64,000 nucleotides of DNA from Pseudomonas lurida (GCF_013522705.1 NZ_JAAMRE010000010.1:1-64000); one strand, 5' to 3'; positions 40,997 to 51,497 are shown, counted from the stretch's first letter. Notes: generated from the sequence alone by a model not told the origin. Numbers and translations are program-made.

Positions 40997-42706
40997 ATGC
41001 GTATCGATCCCCGCCCATTGCCCGCCGTCCTGCCGTTTCTCGGTGAACTGCCCCCGCTGTTGACCCGCCTCTACGCCGCGCGCGGGGTGCAGTCCGAGGC
41101 CGAGCTGGACAAGAGTTTGGCGCGGTTGATTCCCTATCAGCAGCTCAAGGGCATCGACGCGGCGGTGGATCTGCTGGTGACGGCGCTGGAGCAGCGCCAG
41201 CGCATCCTGATCGTGGGCGACTTCGACGCCGATGGCGCCACGGCCAGCGCCGTCGGCACTCTGGGCCTGCGGCTGCTGGGCGCTGCCCATGTCGACTACC
41301 TGGTGCCCAATCGCTTCGAATACGGCTACGGCCTGACGCCGGAAATCGTCGCCGTGGCCCTGCAGCGCGAGCCGCAATTGCTGATCACCGTGGACAACGG
41401 TATCTCCAGCGTCGAAGGCGTGGCCGCGGCCAAGGCGGCCGGGCTGAAGGTATTGGTGACCGATCACCACTTGCCGGGGGAAGAGTTGCCGGCGGCGGAT
41501 GCTATCGTCAACCCGAACCAGCCGGGGTGCACCTTCCCCAGTAAAGCCTTGGCCGGTGTCGGCGTGATCTTCTACGTATTGATGGCCCTGCGCGCGCGCC
41601 TGCGCGAGTTGGGCCGATACGCGAACACACCGCAGCCCAATATTGGTGATCTGCTCGATCTGGTTGCCCTGGGCAGCGTCGCGGACGTGGTGCCCCTGGA
41701 CGCCAACAACCGCATCCTGGTGCATCAAGGGCTGGAGCGCATCCGCGCCGGACGGGCGCGGCCGGGGATCAAGGCGATCCTGGAGGTGGCCAAGCGCGAC
41801 GCGGTGCGAATCACCTCCACCGACCTCGGCTTTATTCTCGGACCACGGCTCAATGCCGCCGGGCGCCTGGATGATATGAGCCTGGGCATCGAATGCCTGC
41901 TCACCCGAGATGTTGCCGCGGCGCGCGAGATGGCCGCACAACTGGACGGCATGAACCAGGACCGCAAATCCATCGAGCAAGGCATGCAGCGCGAGGCCCT
42001 GGCCCAGCTCAAGGACTTGCCGGTGGACTCCATGCCCTATGGCCTGTGCCTGTTCGACCCGCAGTGGCACCAAGGAGTAATCGGTATCCTGGCGTCGCGC
42101 ATGAAAGAGCGCTACTTCCGGCCGACCATCGCCTTTGCCGACGCCGGGGACGGCCTGCTCAAAGGCTCAGGGCGCTCTGTGCCGGGTTTTCACATCCGCG
42201 ACGCCCTGGCCGTGGTTGCCAGCCAGCATCCCACGCTGATCGCGAAATACGGCGGGCACGCGATGGCGGCGGGGCTGACATTGCCTGAGGAAAACTTCCC
42301 ACTGTTCGCGCAAGCCTTCGATGCCGAAGTGCGTCGCCAATTGCGCGAAGAAGACCTCACGGGCCGCCTGCTGTCCGACGGCACTCTGGCGGTGGAGGAA
42401 TTCCACCTGGAACTGGCCCGCGCTCTGCGACATGCCGGCCCATGGGGGCAGCACTTTCCCGAGCCGTTATTTCATGGCGTGTTCCAGTTGGTGGAGCAAC
42501 GTGTGGTGGGGGAGCGCCACCTGAAAGTGGTGCTCAAGAGTGAGTGCGGTTCGGTGAAGCTCGACGGCATCGCGTTCGGGGTGGATCGGGAGGTCTGGCC
42601 GAACCCGACGGTGCGTTGGGTGGAACTGGCCTACAAGCTGGATGTGAACGAGTTCCGGGGCAATGAAACCGTGCAACTGATGATCGCGCATATCGAGCCG
42701 CGCTGA
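40997..42706 (+). CDS. recJ: Single-strand DNA exonuclease RecJ
   Basis: The 569-aa 5'-3' exonuclease acts in recombination and mismatch repair. DHH-family motifs are present: VGDFDADGATAS (Asp75, 77, 79), TVDNG (Asp133), TDHHLPG (Asp156-His157-His158), then the DHHA1 motif GGHAMAAGLTL near 423. The C-terminal OB-like part is complete. Length is standard. Confidence 0.96.
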   Translation: MRIDPRPLPAVLPFLGELPPLLTRLYAARGVQSEAELDKSLARLIPYQQLKGIDAAVDLLVTALEQRQRILIVGDFDADGATASAVGTLGLRLLGAAHVDYLVPNRFEYGYGLTPEIVAVALQREPQLLITVDNGISSVEGVAAAKAAGLKVLVTDHHLPGEELPAADAIVNPNQPGCTFPSKALAGVGVIFYVLMALRARLRELGRYANTPQPNIGDLLDLVALGSVADVVPLDANNRILVHQGLERIRAGRARPGIKAILEVAKRDAVRITSTDLGFILGPRLNAAGRLDDMSLGIECLLTRDVAAAREMAAQLDGMNQDRKSIEQGMQREALAQLKDLPVDSMPYGLCLFDPQWHQGVIGILASRMKERYFRPTIAFADAGDGLLKGSGRSVPGFHIRDALAVVASQHPTLIAKYGGHAMAAGLTLPEENFPLFAQAFDAEVRRQLREEDLTGRLLSDGTLAVEEFHLELARALRHAGPWGQHFPEPLFHGVFQLVEQRVVGERHLKVVLKSECGSVKLDGIAFGVDREVWPNPTVRWVELAYKLDVNEFRGNETVQLMIAHIEPR

Positions 42707-42714
42707 CCAAACAA

Positions 42715-42745
42715 AGGTGGGAGGGGGCAAGCCTCCTCCCGCATT
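42715..42745. repeat. REP-type hairpin
   Basis: AGGTGGGAGG pairs with CCTCCTCCCGC around GGGCAAG, between the convergent ends of recJ and the virJ-like gene. It may terminate either transcript. Confidence 0.55.
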
Positions 42746-42766
42746 TTGATTCCTGTAAGGCCGATT

Positions 42767-44047
42767 TTATTCGGTTTTGGCCTGGTGCTTGACGATGATA
42801 TCCACCAACCGTTTGGCCAGCGCCGGATAATTTTCGTCGAAGTGATGCCCGCCCGGCAGCTTCAAGGCTTCACCCACGGCGGTCTTGTCGGTGCAGCCGC
42901 TCTCGTCGACTTCTTCGGCACCGTAGATGCACACCACCTTGTCTGCCGGCAGCTTGGCCATTTCGGGTCCGGTGGCGGCTTCTTTACCGGCGTTACCCAG
43001 CCAGCCTTCCACTTCGATTTCAAAGCTGCCGGTACGGGCGAAGGCCAGCAGGATGATTGCATCGACCCGCTGTTGCTCGTTCTCCGGCAGGCGATTGTAA
43101 ATGGCCGGCAGGACGTCGGCGCCGAAGGAGTAGCCGGTCAGCACGAAGCGCTTGGTGCCCCACTTTTGCCGGTAGTGCTGCATCAGTTCGGTGAGGTCTT
43201 TAGCGCTTTGTTCCGGCGTCTTGTGCTGCCAGTAGTAGCGCAGGGTGTCGATGCCGACCACCGGGTAGCCGATCTTGGCCATCTCGCTGGCTACGTCGCG
43301 GTCCAGGTCGCGCCAGCCGCCATCACCGGAGAGGAACAGCGTTACCGTGTCCTTGGCCTGGCCGGCCGGCACTTCGACCACCGGGATCGCCAGCCCGCCG
43401 TTGTCCGAACCGACCAATTGCTTGCGCAGTTCGTTGTTCAGCACTTGCGGGTAATGAATGTCGTAGTCGCTGATGCTGGTGGTGGCGCGCGGCGTATCAC
43501 GTACGAAGCTGGCGCTTTCATCGTCAGGGTTGTCATTCCATGCCACCAGCCAGTTGCCGTGGGCGGCGGTTTTCGGCAACGGATCCTTGCACCCTTCCTG
43601 CACAAGCGCAAAGCCGACCGAGATGGCGTTGGCCTTGTCGTCGTTCTGTGTGGCCAGCCAGCGCCAGGCCAGTGCTGCGCCAGGGCCGATGCCGCTGACC
43701 AGGGTGGCCGGGCCCTTGAGCTGCGCCAGGGCCTCTTGCAGGGCTTGTTCCTGCAGTTTGCAGTCATCCTTGGGCAGCACCACTTGCACGATCTGCGCCT
43801 TGCCGCCCTGGCTCAGGGCCAGCAGTTGGCTGTCGGCCAGCACGTCGTCGGCCAGCACGGCCACGATCACGCGGGCTTTGGCGGCGCCGGCCGGGGTCAC
43901 ACGGGTCAGCGCCGCGCCATCGGCCTGGGGCAATTGCTCCAGAGTGGGCTGCGGGGCAGGGCGGTTCCAGTACCAAAAGCCGCCACCCAGGATCAGGGCG
44001 AGCAGCACTACTAAGGCCAATACATACCGCCAGGAGCGTCGAATCAT
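42767..44047 (-). CDS. AcvB/VirJ-family periplasmic hydrolase
   Basis: The 426-aa protein has an N-terminal membrane anchor (residues about 7-27) and an alpha/beta-hydrolase domain with a GYSFG nucleophile elbow (LTGYSFGADVLPA) and FLSGDGGWRDLD. The VirJ/AcvB family includes the P. aeruginosa PA0919 product, reported to hydrolyse alanyl-phosphatidylglycerol, and Agrobacterium AcvB, reported for lysyl-phosphatidylglycerol. It overlaps the mprF stop by one base, so it should work on the lipid that MprF makes. The activity here is inferred from family and pairing. Confidence 0.85.
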   Translation of the reverse strand: MIRRSWRYVLALVVLLALILGGGFWYWNRPAPQPTLEQLPQADGAALTRVTPAGAAKARVIVAVLADDVLADSQLLALSQGGKAQIVQVVLPKDDCKLQEQALQEALAQLKGPATLVSGIGPGAALAWRWLATQNDDKANAISVGFALVQEGCKDPLPKTAAHGNWLVAWNDNPDDESASFVRDTPRATTSISDYDIHYPQVLNNELRKQLVGSDNGGLAIPVVEVPAGQAKDTVTLFLSGDGGWRDLDRDVASEMAKIGYPVVGIDTLRYYWQHKTPEQSAKDLTELMQHYRQKWGTKRFVLTGYSFGADVLPAIYNRLPENEQQRVDAIILLAFARTGSFEIEVEGWLGNAGKEAATGPEMAKLPADKVVCIYGAEEVDESGCTDKTAVGEALKLPGGHHFDENYPALAKRLVDIIVKHQAKTE

Positions 44048-46692
44048 CAGCGTTTCACCAATCCAGTCAAGCCGCCCGCGATGAGGGCGGCGGTATCGGC
44101 CAGTGCCACCAGCGGATCGAGTCCTGCGGGCACGGCCATATAGCGAGGTTCCCAGTCAGGCTGGAATTTGTCTTTGAAGCGGCGCAAACCTTGAAAGTTA
44201 TACAGTTGCTCGCCGCGACGGAACACCATCGAGCCCAGGCGTTGGGTCAATGGGGCGCCGCGTCGTGGTTGCAGGCCCGACAACGGCACCATGCCGAGGC
44301 TGAAGCGGGCGTAGCCATGGTTCTTATAGTGTTGAATCAGGCCGACCATCATGAACTCCATGGTCAGCTTGGGCGCGTCCGGGTGCGCACGCATCAGGTC
44401 CAGACTGGCCAGGTCATGGTTGTAGGTTTCGAGCAGGTTGGCGAAGGCCACCGGGCGCCCTTCGAAGCGAATGATCGCGATGCGAAAGTGCTTGAGGTAG
44501 TCATCACTGAAGCGCCCCAGGGAAAAGCCTTTTTCGCGCACATTCTTACCGGTAAGCCAGGCGTCCGAGATAACTTTTAATTCATCCATCGGCGCCGTGC
44601 CCGGCTCGCAGATCTCCAGGGACAGGCCATCCCGGGTGCCACGGTTCCAGGTGTAGCGCAAATCCTTCATCTCTTTGCCCTTGGCTTCCAGGTCAAAGCG
44701 CTTGAGGTCCACGCGGGCTTCCTCGCCCAGCTTGATCGCGGTCAGGCCGATGTCCATGTAGTACGGCAGATTCTCCGCCCGCACCTGGTAGAACACCGGG
44801 CGCGCATGGTGGATGTCGCACAGGTCGCGGAACTGCCAGATCATCTCGGCGCGTTGTTGGGTCGGCCCGATCGGGTCGTACAGGGCCACCAGGCTGCGCC
44901 CACGGCGGGCGTACATCAGGAACGCTTCGTCATTGGGGTGGAAGAGCAGGGCTTTGTCTCCCGTCAACGCCAGGCCACCGTCGGGTTGGGACGAGGCCAT
45001 CAGGATCCTGGTAGCGCGCTCCAGTTCTTCCGGCGTGGGCAGATGGATCACGGGGCGCGCAGTACGCAGCAGCCAGGTCAGCGACACGATCACCAACAGC
45101 ACGGCGGCGCCGAGCAAGGAGCGCAGGCCACGCGGGGCGTTGGCGTCGAGGGTGAACTGCCACCAGAGTTGGTGGCTGTAGGGGACGTCCTGGTAGGCAA
45201 ACAACAGCAGCCAGATCGAGGCGCCCAGCACGCATACGCTGGCCACCAGGTACAGCGGCGAAAACGGCAGTTCGGTCAGGCGACTGGCGCGGTAGAACGA
45301 ACGTCGGAAGATCGCCAGCAGCACCGCGGTCATGGTCATCAGACTGGCTTCTTCCCAGTCGAAGCCTTTAAGCAGCGAAAGCAGGGCGCCCACCAACAGC
45401 AACACCATGGTCAGCATCCAGGCGGCCGACAGGCGTCGACGCAGGCCCTGGGCGAGCAGCAGGCACAGCACGCCGATCAGGCTGGCACCGAAGTGGGAGG
45501 CGTCAATCAGGCGGTGGGGAATCAGGAAGCCGATGTTTTCCAGGCGTGAATCGATCTCCGGCGTGGCGCCGGAAAACAGCAGGACCACGCCGGACAAAAA
45601 AACCAGTACGGCCAGCACCGGGGCCGCCAGGCCCGAGGCCACTCGCAGGCTCTGCTGGGTCTGGAACAGGCGCTGGGCCTCATTGACCAGCAGGAAAACG
45701 CAAGCGATCAGCAGTGGCAGCACCACGTAGATCATGCGATAGAGCAGCAACGCCGCCGCCAGTGGCGCGGCGCCGAGCTTGTCGGCGAAGGCTGCGAGCA
45801 GGATCGCCTCGAACACTCCCACACCGCCCGGTACGTGGCTGAGCACACCTGCGGCCAGGGCCAGCAGGTAGACCAGCAGGAACGGGCCGAAGGGCGGCGC
45901 TTCCGGCAGCAGCATATAAAGGACGGCGGCGGCGGCGGCAACATCCAGTGCGGTAATGACCAGTTGCAGGAAGGTCAGGCGACGACCCGGCAGGCGCAGG
46001 GTGCGGCGGCCGACCTTGACCAGCAGGTTGTCCGGATAGGGCTGTTCCGGCAAACGACGGCGATAGATACCGATGCACAGCGCGGCCGACAGTATCAGCA
46101 CCGCGCCGGCAATACCGCCGAGCAGTATTTGCGGCAGATGCAGATAGCTGGAGGCGGCCGGCAGGTTGCTCAATGTCGCGATCGCGGCCAGCGGCGGCAG
46201 GGCAGTGCCCAAGGCCAGGCTGGCAAACACCGTCATGCGGGCTACTTCCGAGGCCCCGATGCCATGGCGTGCATAGAGACGGTAGCGCACCGATCCGCCC
46301 GAGAGCATCGACAGGCCAATGGCATTGCCGATGGCGAAGGCGGTAAAGCCGCCGAGGGCCAAGGTCTTGGCGGGCAGGTTTACCCCTGCGTAGCGGGCGC
46401 CGGAAAACTCATAGCCCAGCAGGATCACAAAGCCGGCGACGGCCGCAGCGAAGGCTCCCAGCAAGGCTGGCTTGGGCACTTCCAGGATCGAGTCGTGGAG
46501 AGCGTAGAGATCCAGTTCCAGCAACAGATGTCGGCAGGCGATCAGGGCGATGGCGAACAGCAGCAACGTCACTGCCAGGCCGATCGGCTGTCGGTATTTG
46601 CTCAACAGATCGAGCCAGCGCAAACGGGTGGGGGCGATCGGTTGGGTTGCTGTGACGGAATCTTGTGGTTCAGACGAGTTGGCGCGCATCAA
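44047..46692 (-). CDS. mprF: Aminoacyl-phosphatidylglycerol synthase/flippase
   Basis: The 881-aa protein has an N-terminal flippase part with about 14 membrane segments (residues about 30-540) and a C-terminal cytosolic DUF2156 synthase domain (from about 565, HPNDEAFLMYARRGRSLVALYDPIG; SLGMVPLSGL near 810). It transfers an amino acid from aminoacyl-tRNA to phosphatidylglycerol and exposes the product, lowering negative surface charge and raising tolerance to cationic peptides. Alanyl transfer is likely in Pseudomonas but lysyl cannot be excluded from sequence. It is first in the two-gene unit with the VirJ-like gene. Confidence 0.93.
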   Translation of the reverse strand: MMRANSSEPQDSVTATQPIAPTRLRWLDLLSKYRQPIGLAVTLLLFAIALIACRHLLLELDLYALHDSILEVPKPALLGAFAAAVAGFVILLGYEFSGARYAGVNLPAKTLALGGFTAFAIGNAIGLSMLSGGSVRYRLYARHGIGASEVARMTVFASLALGTALPPLAAIATLSNLPAASSYLHLPQILLGGIAGAVLILSAALCIGIYRRRLPEQPYPDNLLVKVGRRTLRLPGRRLTFLQLVITALDVAAAAAVLYMLLPEAPPFGPFLLVYLLALAAGVLSHVPGGVGVFEAILLAAFADKLGAAPLAAALLLYRMIYVVLPLLIACVFLLVNEAQRLFQTQQSLRVASGLAAPVLAVLVFLSGVVLLFSGATPEIDSRLENIGFLIPHRLIDASHFGASLIGVLCLLLAQGLRRRLSAAWMLTMVLLLVGALLSLLKGFDWEEASLMTMTAVLLAIFRRSFYRASRLTELPFSPLYLVASVCVLGASIWLLLFAYQDVPYSHQLWWQFTLDANAPRGLRSLLGAAVLLVIVSLTWLLRTARPVIHLPTPEELERATRILMASSQPDGGLALTGDKALLFHPNDEAFLMYARRGRSLVALYDPIGPTQQRAEMIWQFRDLCDIHHARPVFYQVRAENLPYYMDIGLTAIKLGEEARVDLKRFDLEAKGKEMKDLRYTWNRGTRDGLSLEICEPGTAPMDELKVISDAWLTGKNVREKGFSLGRFSDDYLKHFRIAIIRFEGRPVAFANLLETYNHDLASLDLMRAHPDAPKLTMEFMMVGLIQHYKNHGYARFSLGMVPLSGLQPRRGAPLTQRLGSMVFRRGEQLYNFQGLRRFKDKFQPDWEPRYMAVPAGLDPLVALADTAALIAGGLTGLVKR

Positions 46693-46917
46693 TCACCTCG
46701 TGGATTGTGCGCGACAGGATGGAGGTATCCAGCCAAGTTACCAATCCCTATGGACAAAATAATTACAAATATTAACGCGTATCACCGGGTGCGGCGACTG
46801 CGGCCATTGGTCGTAGAGGAGTAAGCATAGCGCGTGATCAGATGGACTCCACAAACCGTGTGCGGTTTCATGAAATATGCCATCTCATTGTTTCAGAAGA
46901 ACTTTTTCTTCAGATAC

Positions 46918-46950
46918 AAAAAAGGCCACTCTTTCGAGCAGCCTTTTTTG
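46918..46950 (-). terminator. Terminator after initiator tRNA copy 1
   Basis: On the minus strand the stem AAAAAAGGCTGCTCGAAAGA pairs with GTGGCCTTTTTT, with a T run, directly after the tRNA CCA end. The structure repeats at 47202-47234. Confidence 0.8.
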
Positions 46951-46955
46951 ATGTT

Positions 46956-47032
<77 letters not shown>

Positions 47033-47201
47033 TCTGTGGGCGGCATTCTACAGTCCAGCGGCGAGGTGTCAACCGTTAATGGCCCGATGGGTCAAATAAG
47101 TGTGAATCGGAGGCTGCATACCGGTCAGGAGCGCTAAGTGCGCGGCGACTAAAGATTTTTTTGTCTTACAATTTTCGTACAGATGTAAAACAGGCAGGCA
47201 C

Positions 47202-47234
47202 AAAAAAGGCCACTCTTTCGAGTAGCCTTTTTTG
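47202..47234 (-). terminator. Terminator after initiator tRNA copy 2
   Basis: The hairpin matches the one after copy 1 except for one change in the loop side (GTAGCC for GCAGCC on the plus strand). Confidence 0.8.
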
Positions 47235-47239
47235 ATGTT

Positions 47240-47316
<77 letters not shown>

Positions 47317-47533
47317 TCTGTGTGTCGGCATTCTACAGAGGAACGCGAGTGTGTCAACCTGTGATTGCAAGAAAAGCGCTTTGGGTTCAATCGGTTAGCG
47401 CTCGATAACGGCTTCCTTGACCGCACGGGCCCAGGCAGGCCGAGGGTTTCAGCTCTATTGCGCGGCTGGTTTCGATTGAGAAATTAAATCTCATCAGGAA
47501 AATTCCTACCGCTCAGACGGAAGATTCAAACTA

Positions 47534-47549
47534 CTGGTGCTATATACAG
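47534..47549 (+). promoter_or_regulatory. LexA (SOS) box of dinB
   Basis: CTGGTGCTATATACAG fits the gamma-proteobacterial CTG-N10-CAG consensus, with a perfect right half (TATATACAG). It lies 46 bp upstream of the dinB start, so dinB should be DNA-damage inducible. Confidence 0.75.
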
Positions 47550-47595
47550 GGGGTGAGTGCGATACTGAACGCCCGTTGGATTACCCCTTCTATTT

Positions 47596-48654
47596 ATGAC
47601 GCAGCGCAAAATCATCCACGTCGACTGTGATTGCTTCTACGCCGCCATCGAGATGCGCGATGACCCGAGCCTGGCCCGCAAGCCACTGGCCGTGGGCGGC
47701 TCGGCGGATCGGCGCGGGGTGATCGCCACGTGCAACTATGAAGCACGGGCCTACGGTGTGCGTTCGGCAATGTCGTCACGGCATGCCCTGAAGCTGTGCC
47801 CGGACCTGACCATCGTCAAGCCGCGCATGGATGCCTATAAAGAAGCGTCGAAGGAAATTCACACGATCTTTCGCGACTATACCGATCTGATCGAACCGCT
47901 TTCACTGGATGAGGCTTACCTGGACGTTTCCGACAGCCCGCATTTTGGCGGCAGTGCTACGCGCATCGCCCAGGACATCCGCCGTCGGGTTTCTAACCAA
48001 CTGCACATCACCGTGTCTGCTGGCGTGGCGCCGAACAAGTTCCTGGCCAAGATCGCCAGCGACTGGAAGAAGCCTAACGGCCTGTTTGTGATTACCCCGG
48101 ACCAGATTGAAGATTTCGTCTCCCAGCTGCGTGTGAGCAAGCTTCATGGGGTGGGCAAGGTCACCGCCGACAAGCTGGCACGCCTGGGTATCGAGGACTG
48201 TCTGCAACTGCGAGAGTGGAACAAGCTGGCGCTGGTGCGTGAATTCGGCAGTTTTGGCGAGCGACTATGGAGTCTGGCCCGTGGGATTGATGAGCGCGCG
48301 GTGCAGAATGACAGCCGGCGACAATCCATCAGTGTGGAAAATACCTACGATACCGACCTGCCGGATCTCTCAAGTTGCCTGGCCAAGCTGCCTGAGCTGA
48401 TGGAAACTCTGGCCGGGCGCATGGCGCGCATCGACAGCAGTTATCGCGCGGGCAAGCCGTTCGTTAAGGTGAAGTTTCATGACTTTACCCAGACCACCTT
48501 GGAGCAGGCCGGGGCAGGGCGGGATCTGGAGAGTTATCAGCAGCTACTGTCCCAGGCGTTCAATCGCGGTGGGAAACCAGTGCGTTTGCTGGGGATTGGC
48601 GTGCGCTTGCTGGACCTGAGTGGCGGTAACGAACAGTTAGAGTTCGCCTGGTAG
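47596..48654 (+). CDS. dinB: DNA polymerase IV
   Basis: The 352-aa Y-family polymerase performs lesion bypass. Catalytic motifs are IIHVDCDCFYAAIEMRDDP (Asp10-region metal ligand) and SLDEAYLDVS; ATCNYEARAYGVRSAM and the helix-hairpin-helix LHGVGKVTADKLARLGI follow, with the little-finger domain at the C-terminus. It lacks an obvious beta-clamp motif except possibly the QLEFAW end. A LexA box precedes it. Confidence 0.95.
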   Translation: MTQRKIIHVDCDCFYAAIEMRDDPSLARKPLAVGGSADRRGVIATCNYEARAYGVRSAMSSRHALKLCPDLTIVKPRMDAYKEASKEIHTIFRDYTDLIEPLSLDEAYLDVSDSPHFGGSATRIAQDIRRRVSNQLHITVSAGVAPNKFLAKIASDWKKPNGLFVITPDQIEDFVSQLRVSKLHGVGKVTADKLARLGIEDCLQLREWNKLALVREFGSFGERLWSLARGIDERAVQNDSRRQSISVENTYDTDLPDLSSCLAKLPELMETLAGRMARIDSSYRAGKPFVKVKFHDFTQTTLEQAGAGRDLESYQQLLSQAFNRGGKPVRLLGIGVRLLDLSGGNEQLEFAW

Positions 48655-48666
48655 AAACCGCCAGTC

Positions 48667-48695
48667 AAAATGTGGAAGGGGCTCCTCCCGCATTT
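48667..48695. repeat. REP-like hairpin
   Basis: AAATGTGGAAGGG faces CCTCCCGCATTT at the end of dinB. It is a degenerate REP arm pair and lies between convergent genes. Confidence 0.4.
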
Positions 48696-48716
48696 GATCT
48701 CCAACCCTTTGCGCTC

Positions 48717-49670
48717 TCAGCGTGCGCCTGGATCCGCTACGAGTCGCCCTGCATCCTTGGTCAACGCCTGCAAAAATTCCTGCTGCAACTCAGGATCATT
48801 GCGGGTCAGTTCGATCAGGCTTTGTTCCAACTCGCTGGCTTCTTCTTCCAGGCCCAACTCCGACAAGCGTTTGACGCGGTGCACCCACTGGCTGACTTCG
48901 TCGTCTTCCAGGTCGTCGTAGATCAAACCGTGGGCTTCGAGCAACTTGCCACGCAGGGTGTGGCTGATGGCCAATGTCGAATCCACGTGCACATCGTCCT
49001 GACCATCCTCCACATTGATCTTCAAGGTGGTGACGTGGTTCAGGTCCTGCTCGGCAAAGGGGCTGTCCAGCAAATTCAGGCGCAGCACGCCGTTGCGGTC
49101 GGTGGTCAGCTCATGGGTCTGTTTGCCGGCAGTGACCTGGACCGGACGTTCGCTCCAGGGCAGGCTCGAATACTCCAGGCGCTTGTCGCGCTGGACTTCA
49201 TCGATACCGGCCAGATTCTGCTGCGCGCGACCATGAGACTGCACGTTCATGAATGGGTTGAGCCCGTCCACGCCGTAGATCAGCCAATCATGGGTCACGC
49301 TCGTCGGCAGGTTGCCGAGGGCGAAGATGTTCGCCACGTTGGCGCCTGCACCTGCTACCAACGCCACCGCACCCAGTGGCATTTCATACACTTCGCGCCA
49401 GGGTTGGTAAGGCGTATAGCGGTCATAACGACGGGTGACTTCGAACTCGGTGACCTCAAAGGTCTTTTGTTCGTGAATGCGCACCCGGCGTTGCGGCAGT
49501 TCCAGCACTTTGGGCTCGCCTACATCGATCTGCAGGCTGTGATCGAGCAATTTGCGCTCGACCCGCTCCTCGTGCTCGCTGCGTTGCGACATCTGATTGG
49601 CGCAGCCGCTGACCAGCAGGGCGCCGCACAAGGCGGCGCCCCCCAGGGCTCTGGTGTTTCGCTTGAACAT
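48717..49670 (-). CDS. Predicted lipoprotein of unknown function
   Basis: The 317-aa product has a lipoprotein signal with lipobox Cys23 (ALLVSGCANQ). A short hydrophobic run (GAVALVAGAGANVANIF, about residue 100) and a glutamate-rich helical C-terminus (KRLSELGLEEEASELEQS) are visible, but no domain that I can name. It lies 20 bp downstream of proS on the same strand and likely shares its transcript, an order I recall from other pseudomonads. Confidence 0.75.
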   Translation of the reverse strand: MFKRNTRALGGAALCGALLVSGCANQMSQRSEHEERVERKLLDHSLQIDVGEPKVLELPQRRVRIHEQKTFEVTEFEVTRRYDRYTPYQPWREVYEMPLGAVALVAGAGANVANIFALGNLPTSVTHDWLIYGVDGLNPFMNVQSHGRAQQNLAGIDEVQRDKRLEYSSLPWSERPVQVTAGKQTHELTTDRNGVLRLNLLDSPFAEQDLNHVTTLKINVEDGQDDVHVDSTLAISHTLRGKLLEAHGLIYDDLEDDEVSQWVHRVKRLSELGLEEEASELEQSLIELTRNDPELQQEFLQALTKDAGRLVADPGAR

Positions 49671-49690
49671 GACTTCTCTTGATCTGGTTT

Positions 49691-51406
49691 TCAGCGACGA
49701 ATACGCGCCTGAAGGAAAGACAGCACGTCAGCCACCGGCAACGGTTGGGCTTCGGCTTCGGTCCGGCTCTTGTATTCCAGATTGCCATCGGCCAGGCCGC
49801 GGTCGCTGACCACGATCCGGTGAGGGATGCCAATCAGTTCCATGTCGGCGAACTTGATGCCAGGGCTGGTTTTCTTGTCCCGGTCATCAAGCAACACTTC
49901 AAAACCGGCGGCCGTCAGTTCGGCATACAGTTTGTCGGTGGCTTCGCGTACTTGCTCGGTTTCATAGCGCAGCGGTACCAGCGCCACTTGGAACGGCGCC
50001 AGGGCGTCACTCCAGATGATGCCTTTCTCGTCGTTGTTCTGCTCGATGGCAGCCGCCACCACGCGGGACACGCCAATACCGTAGCACCCCATTTCCAGGG
50101 TGATCGGCTTGCCGTTCTCGCCCAGCACTTCGCACTTCATCGCTTTGCTGTATTTGTTGCCCAGCTGGAAGATATGCCCGACTTCGATGCCGCGCTTGAT
50201 TTCCAGGGTGCCCTTGCCGTCCGGACTAGGGTCGCCGGCCACCACGTTGCGCAGGTCGGCGACGGTGGGAACCGGCAGGTCACGCTCCCAGTTCACGCCG
50301 AAATAGTGCTTGTCATCGATGTTGGCGCCGATACCGAAGTCGCTCATCAGCTCGACCGAGCGGTCGATGATGATCGGCAGCGGCAGGTTCAGCGGGCCGA
50401 GGGAACCGGCGCCGGCGCCAATGGCGTCGCGCAGCTCGGCATCGGTGGCCATGACCAGTGGGTTGGCAACGCCCGGCTGCTGGGCGGCCTTGATTTCATT
50501 GAGTTCGTGGTCGCCACGGATCACCAGCGCGATCAGCTTGCCTTCTTCTTCAGCGTGCACGATCAGCGTCTTGATGGTCTTTTCAATCGGCAGATTGAAT
50601 TTTTCCACCAGGGCCGCGATGGTCTTGGTGTCCGGGGTGTCCACCAGGCGCAGTTCTTCGGTCGGGGCAGGGCGCGAGGTTTCCCGTGGCACGGCCTCGG
50701 CTTTCTCGATGTTCGCCGCGTAGTCGGAGCCGTTGCTGAACACGATATCGTCTTCGCCGGACTCGGCCAGTACGTGGAATTCGTGGGAGCCGGCGCCGCC
50801 GATGGAACCGTTATCCGCTTCAACCGGGCGGAATTTCAGGCCCAGGCGCGTGAACACGTTGCAATAGGCCTGGTGCATGCGGTCGTAGGTGACTTGCAGG
50901 GACGCCTGGTCAGCGTGGAACGAATAGGCGTCCTTCATGATGAATTCACGCCCGCGCATCAAGCCGAAGCGTGGGCGGATTTCATCACGGAATTTGGTCT
51001 GGATCTGATACAGGTTCAGCGGCAACTGTTTATAGCTGCTCAGCTCGTTGCGCATCAGGTCGGTGATCACTTCTTCATGGGTCGGGCCGGCGCAGAAATC
51101 GCGGCCATGACGGTCCTTGAAGCGCAGCAACTCAGGGCCGTACTCTTCCCAACGTCCGGATTCCTGCCACAGTTCGGCCGGCTGAGTGCTCGGCATCAAC
51201 ACTTCCAGGGAGCCGGCGGCGTTCATTTCTTCACGAACGATGGCTTCGACCTTGCGCATCACCTTCAAGCCCATGGGCAACCAGGTGTACAGGCCCGAGG
51301 CCAGTTTGCGGATCATGCCGGCGCGCAGCATCAGTTGGTGGCTGATCACGACCGCATCGGAAGGCGTTTCTTTCTGTGTGGCGAGCAAATATTGACTGGT
51401 ACGCAT
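49691..51406 (-). CDS. proS: Prolyl-tRNA synthetase
   Basis: The 571-aa class II synthetase is of the bacterial type with an inserted editing domain. It starts [34 protein letters not shown]; class II motifs include [15 protein letters not shown] and [14 protein letters not shown]. The INS editing domain occupies about 225-405. The frame is open to 51481, but ATG at 51406 gives the family start. Confidence 0.97.
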   Translation of the reverse strand: MRTSQYLLATQKETPSDAVVISHQLMLRAGMIRKLASGLYTWLPMGLKVMRKVEAIVREEMNAAGSLEVLMPSTQPAELWQESGRWEEYGPELLRFKDRHGRDFCAGPTHEEVITDLMRNELSSYKQLPLNLYQIQTKFRDEIRPRFGLMRGREFIMKDAYSFHADQASLQVTYDRMHQAYCNVFTRLGLKFRPVEADNGSIGGAGSHEFHVLAESGEDDIVFSNGSDYAANIEKAEAVPRETSRPAPTEELRLVDTPDTKTIAALVEKFNLPIEKTIKTLIVHAEEEGKLIALVIRGDHELNEIKAAQQPGVANPLVMATDAELRDAIGAGAGSLGPLNLPLPIIIDRSVELMSDFGIGANIDDKHYFGVNWERDLPVPTVADLRNVVAGDPSPDGKGTLEIKRGIEVGHIFQLGNKYSKAMKCEVLGENGKPITLEMGCYGIGVSRVVAAAIEQNNDEKGIIWSDALAPFQVALVPLRYETEQVREATDKLYAELTAAGFEVLLDDRDKKTSPGIKFADMELIGIPHRIVVSDRGLADGNLEYKSRTEAEAQPLPVADVLSFLQARIRR

Positions 51407-51497
51407 GGTAGGCCGTTGTCGGTTGCTTGAACTTGAAATGACTTGGGATTGTACGGGCGCGGGCTGCCGGAGTACAGGCATCAGAATGCAGAGGGGT

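Noticed and set aside
45835..46824. Plus-strand open frame of 329 codons opposite mprF
   Set aside because: It is the complementary frame of mprF, with Gln/His/Gly-rich composition and no family resemblance.
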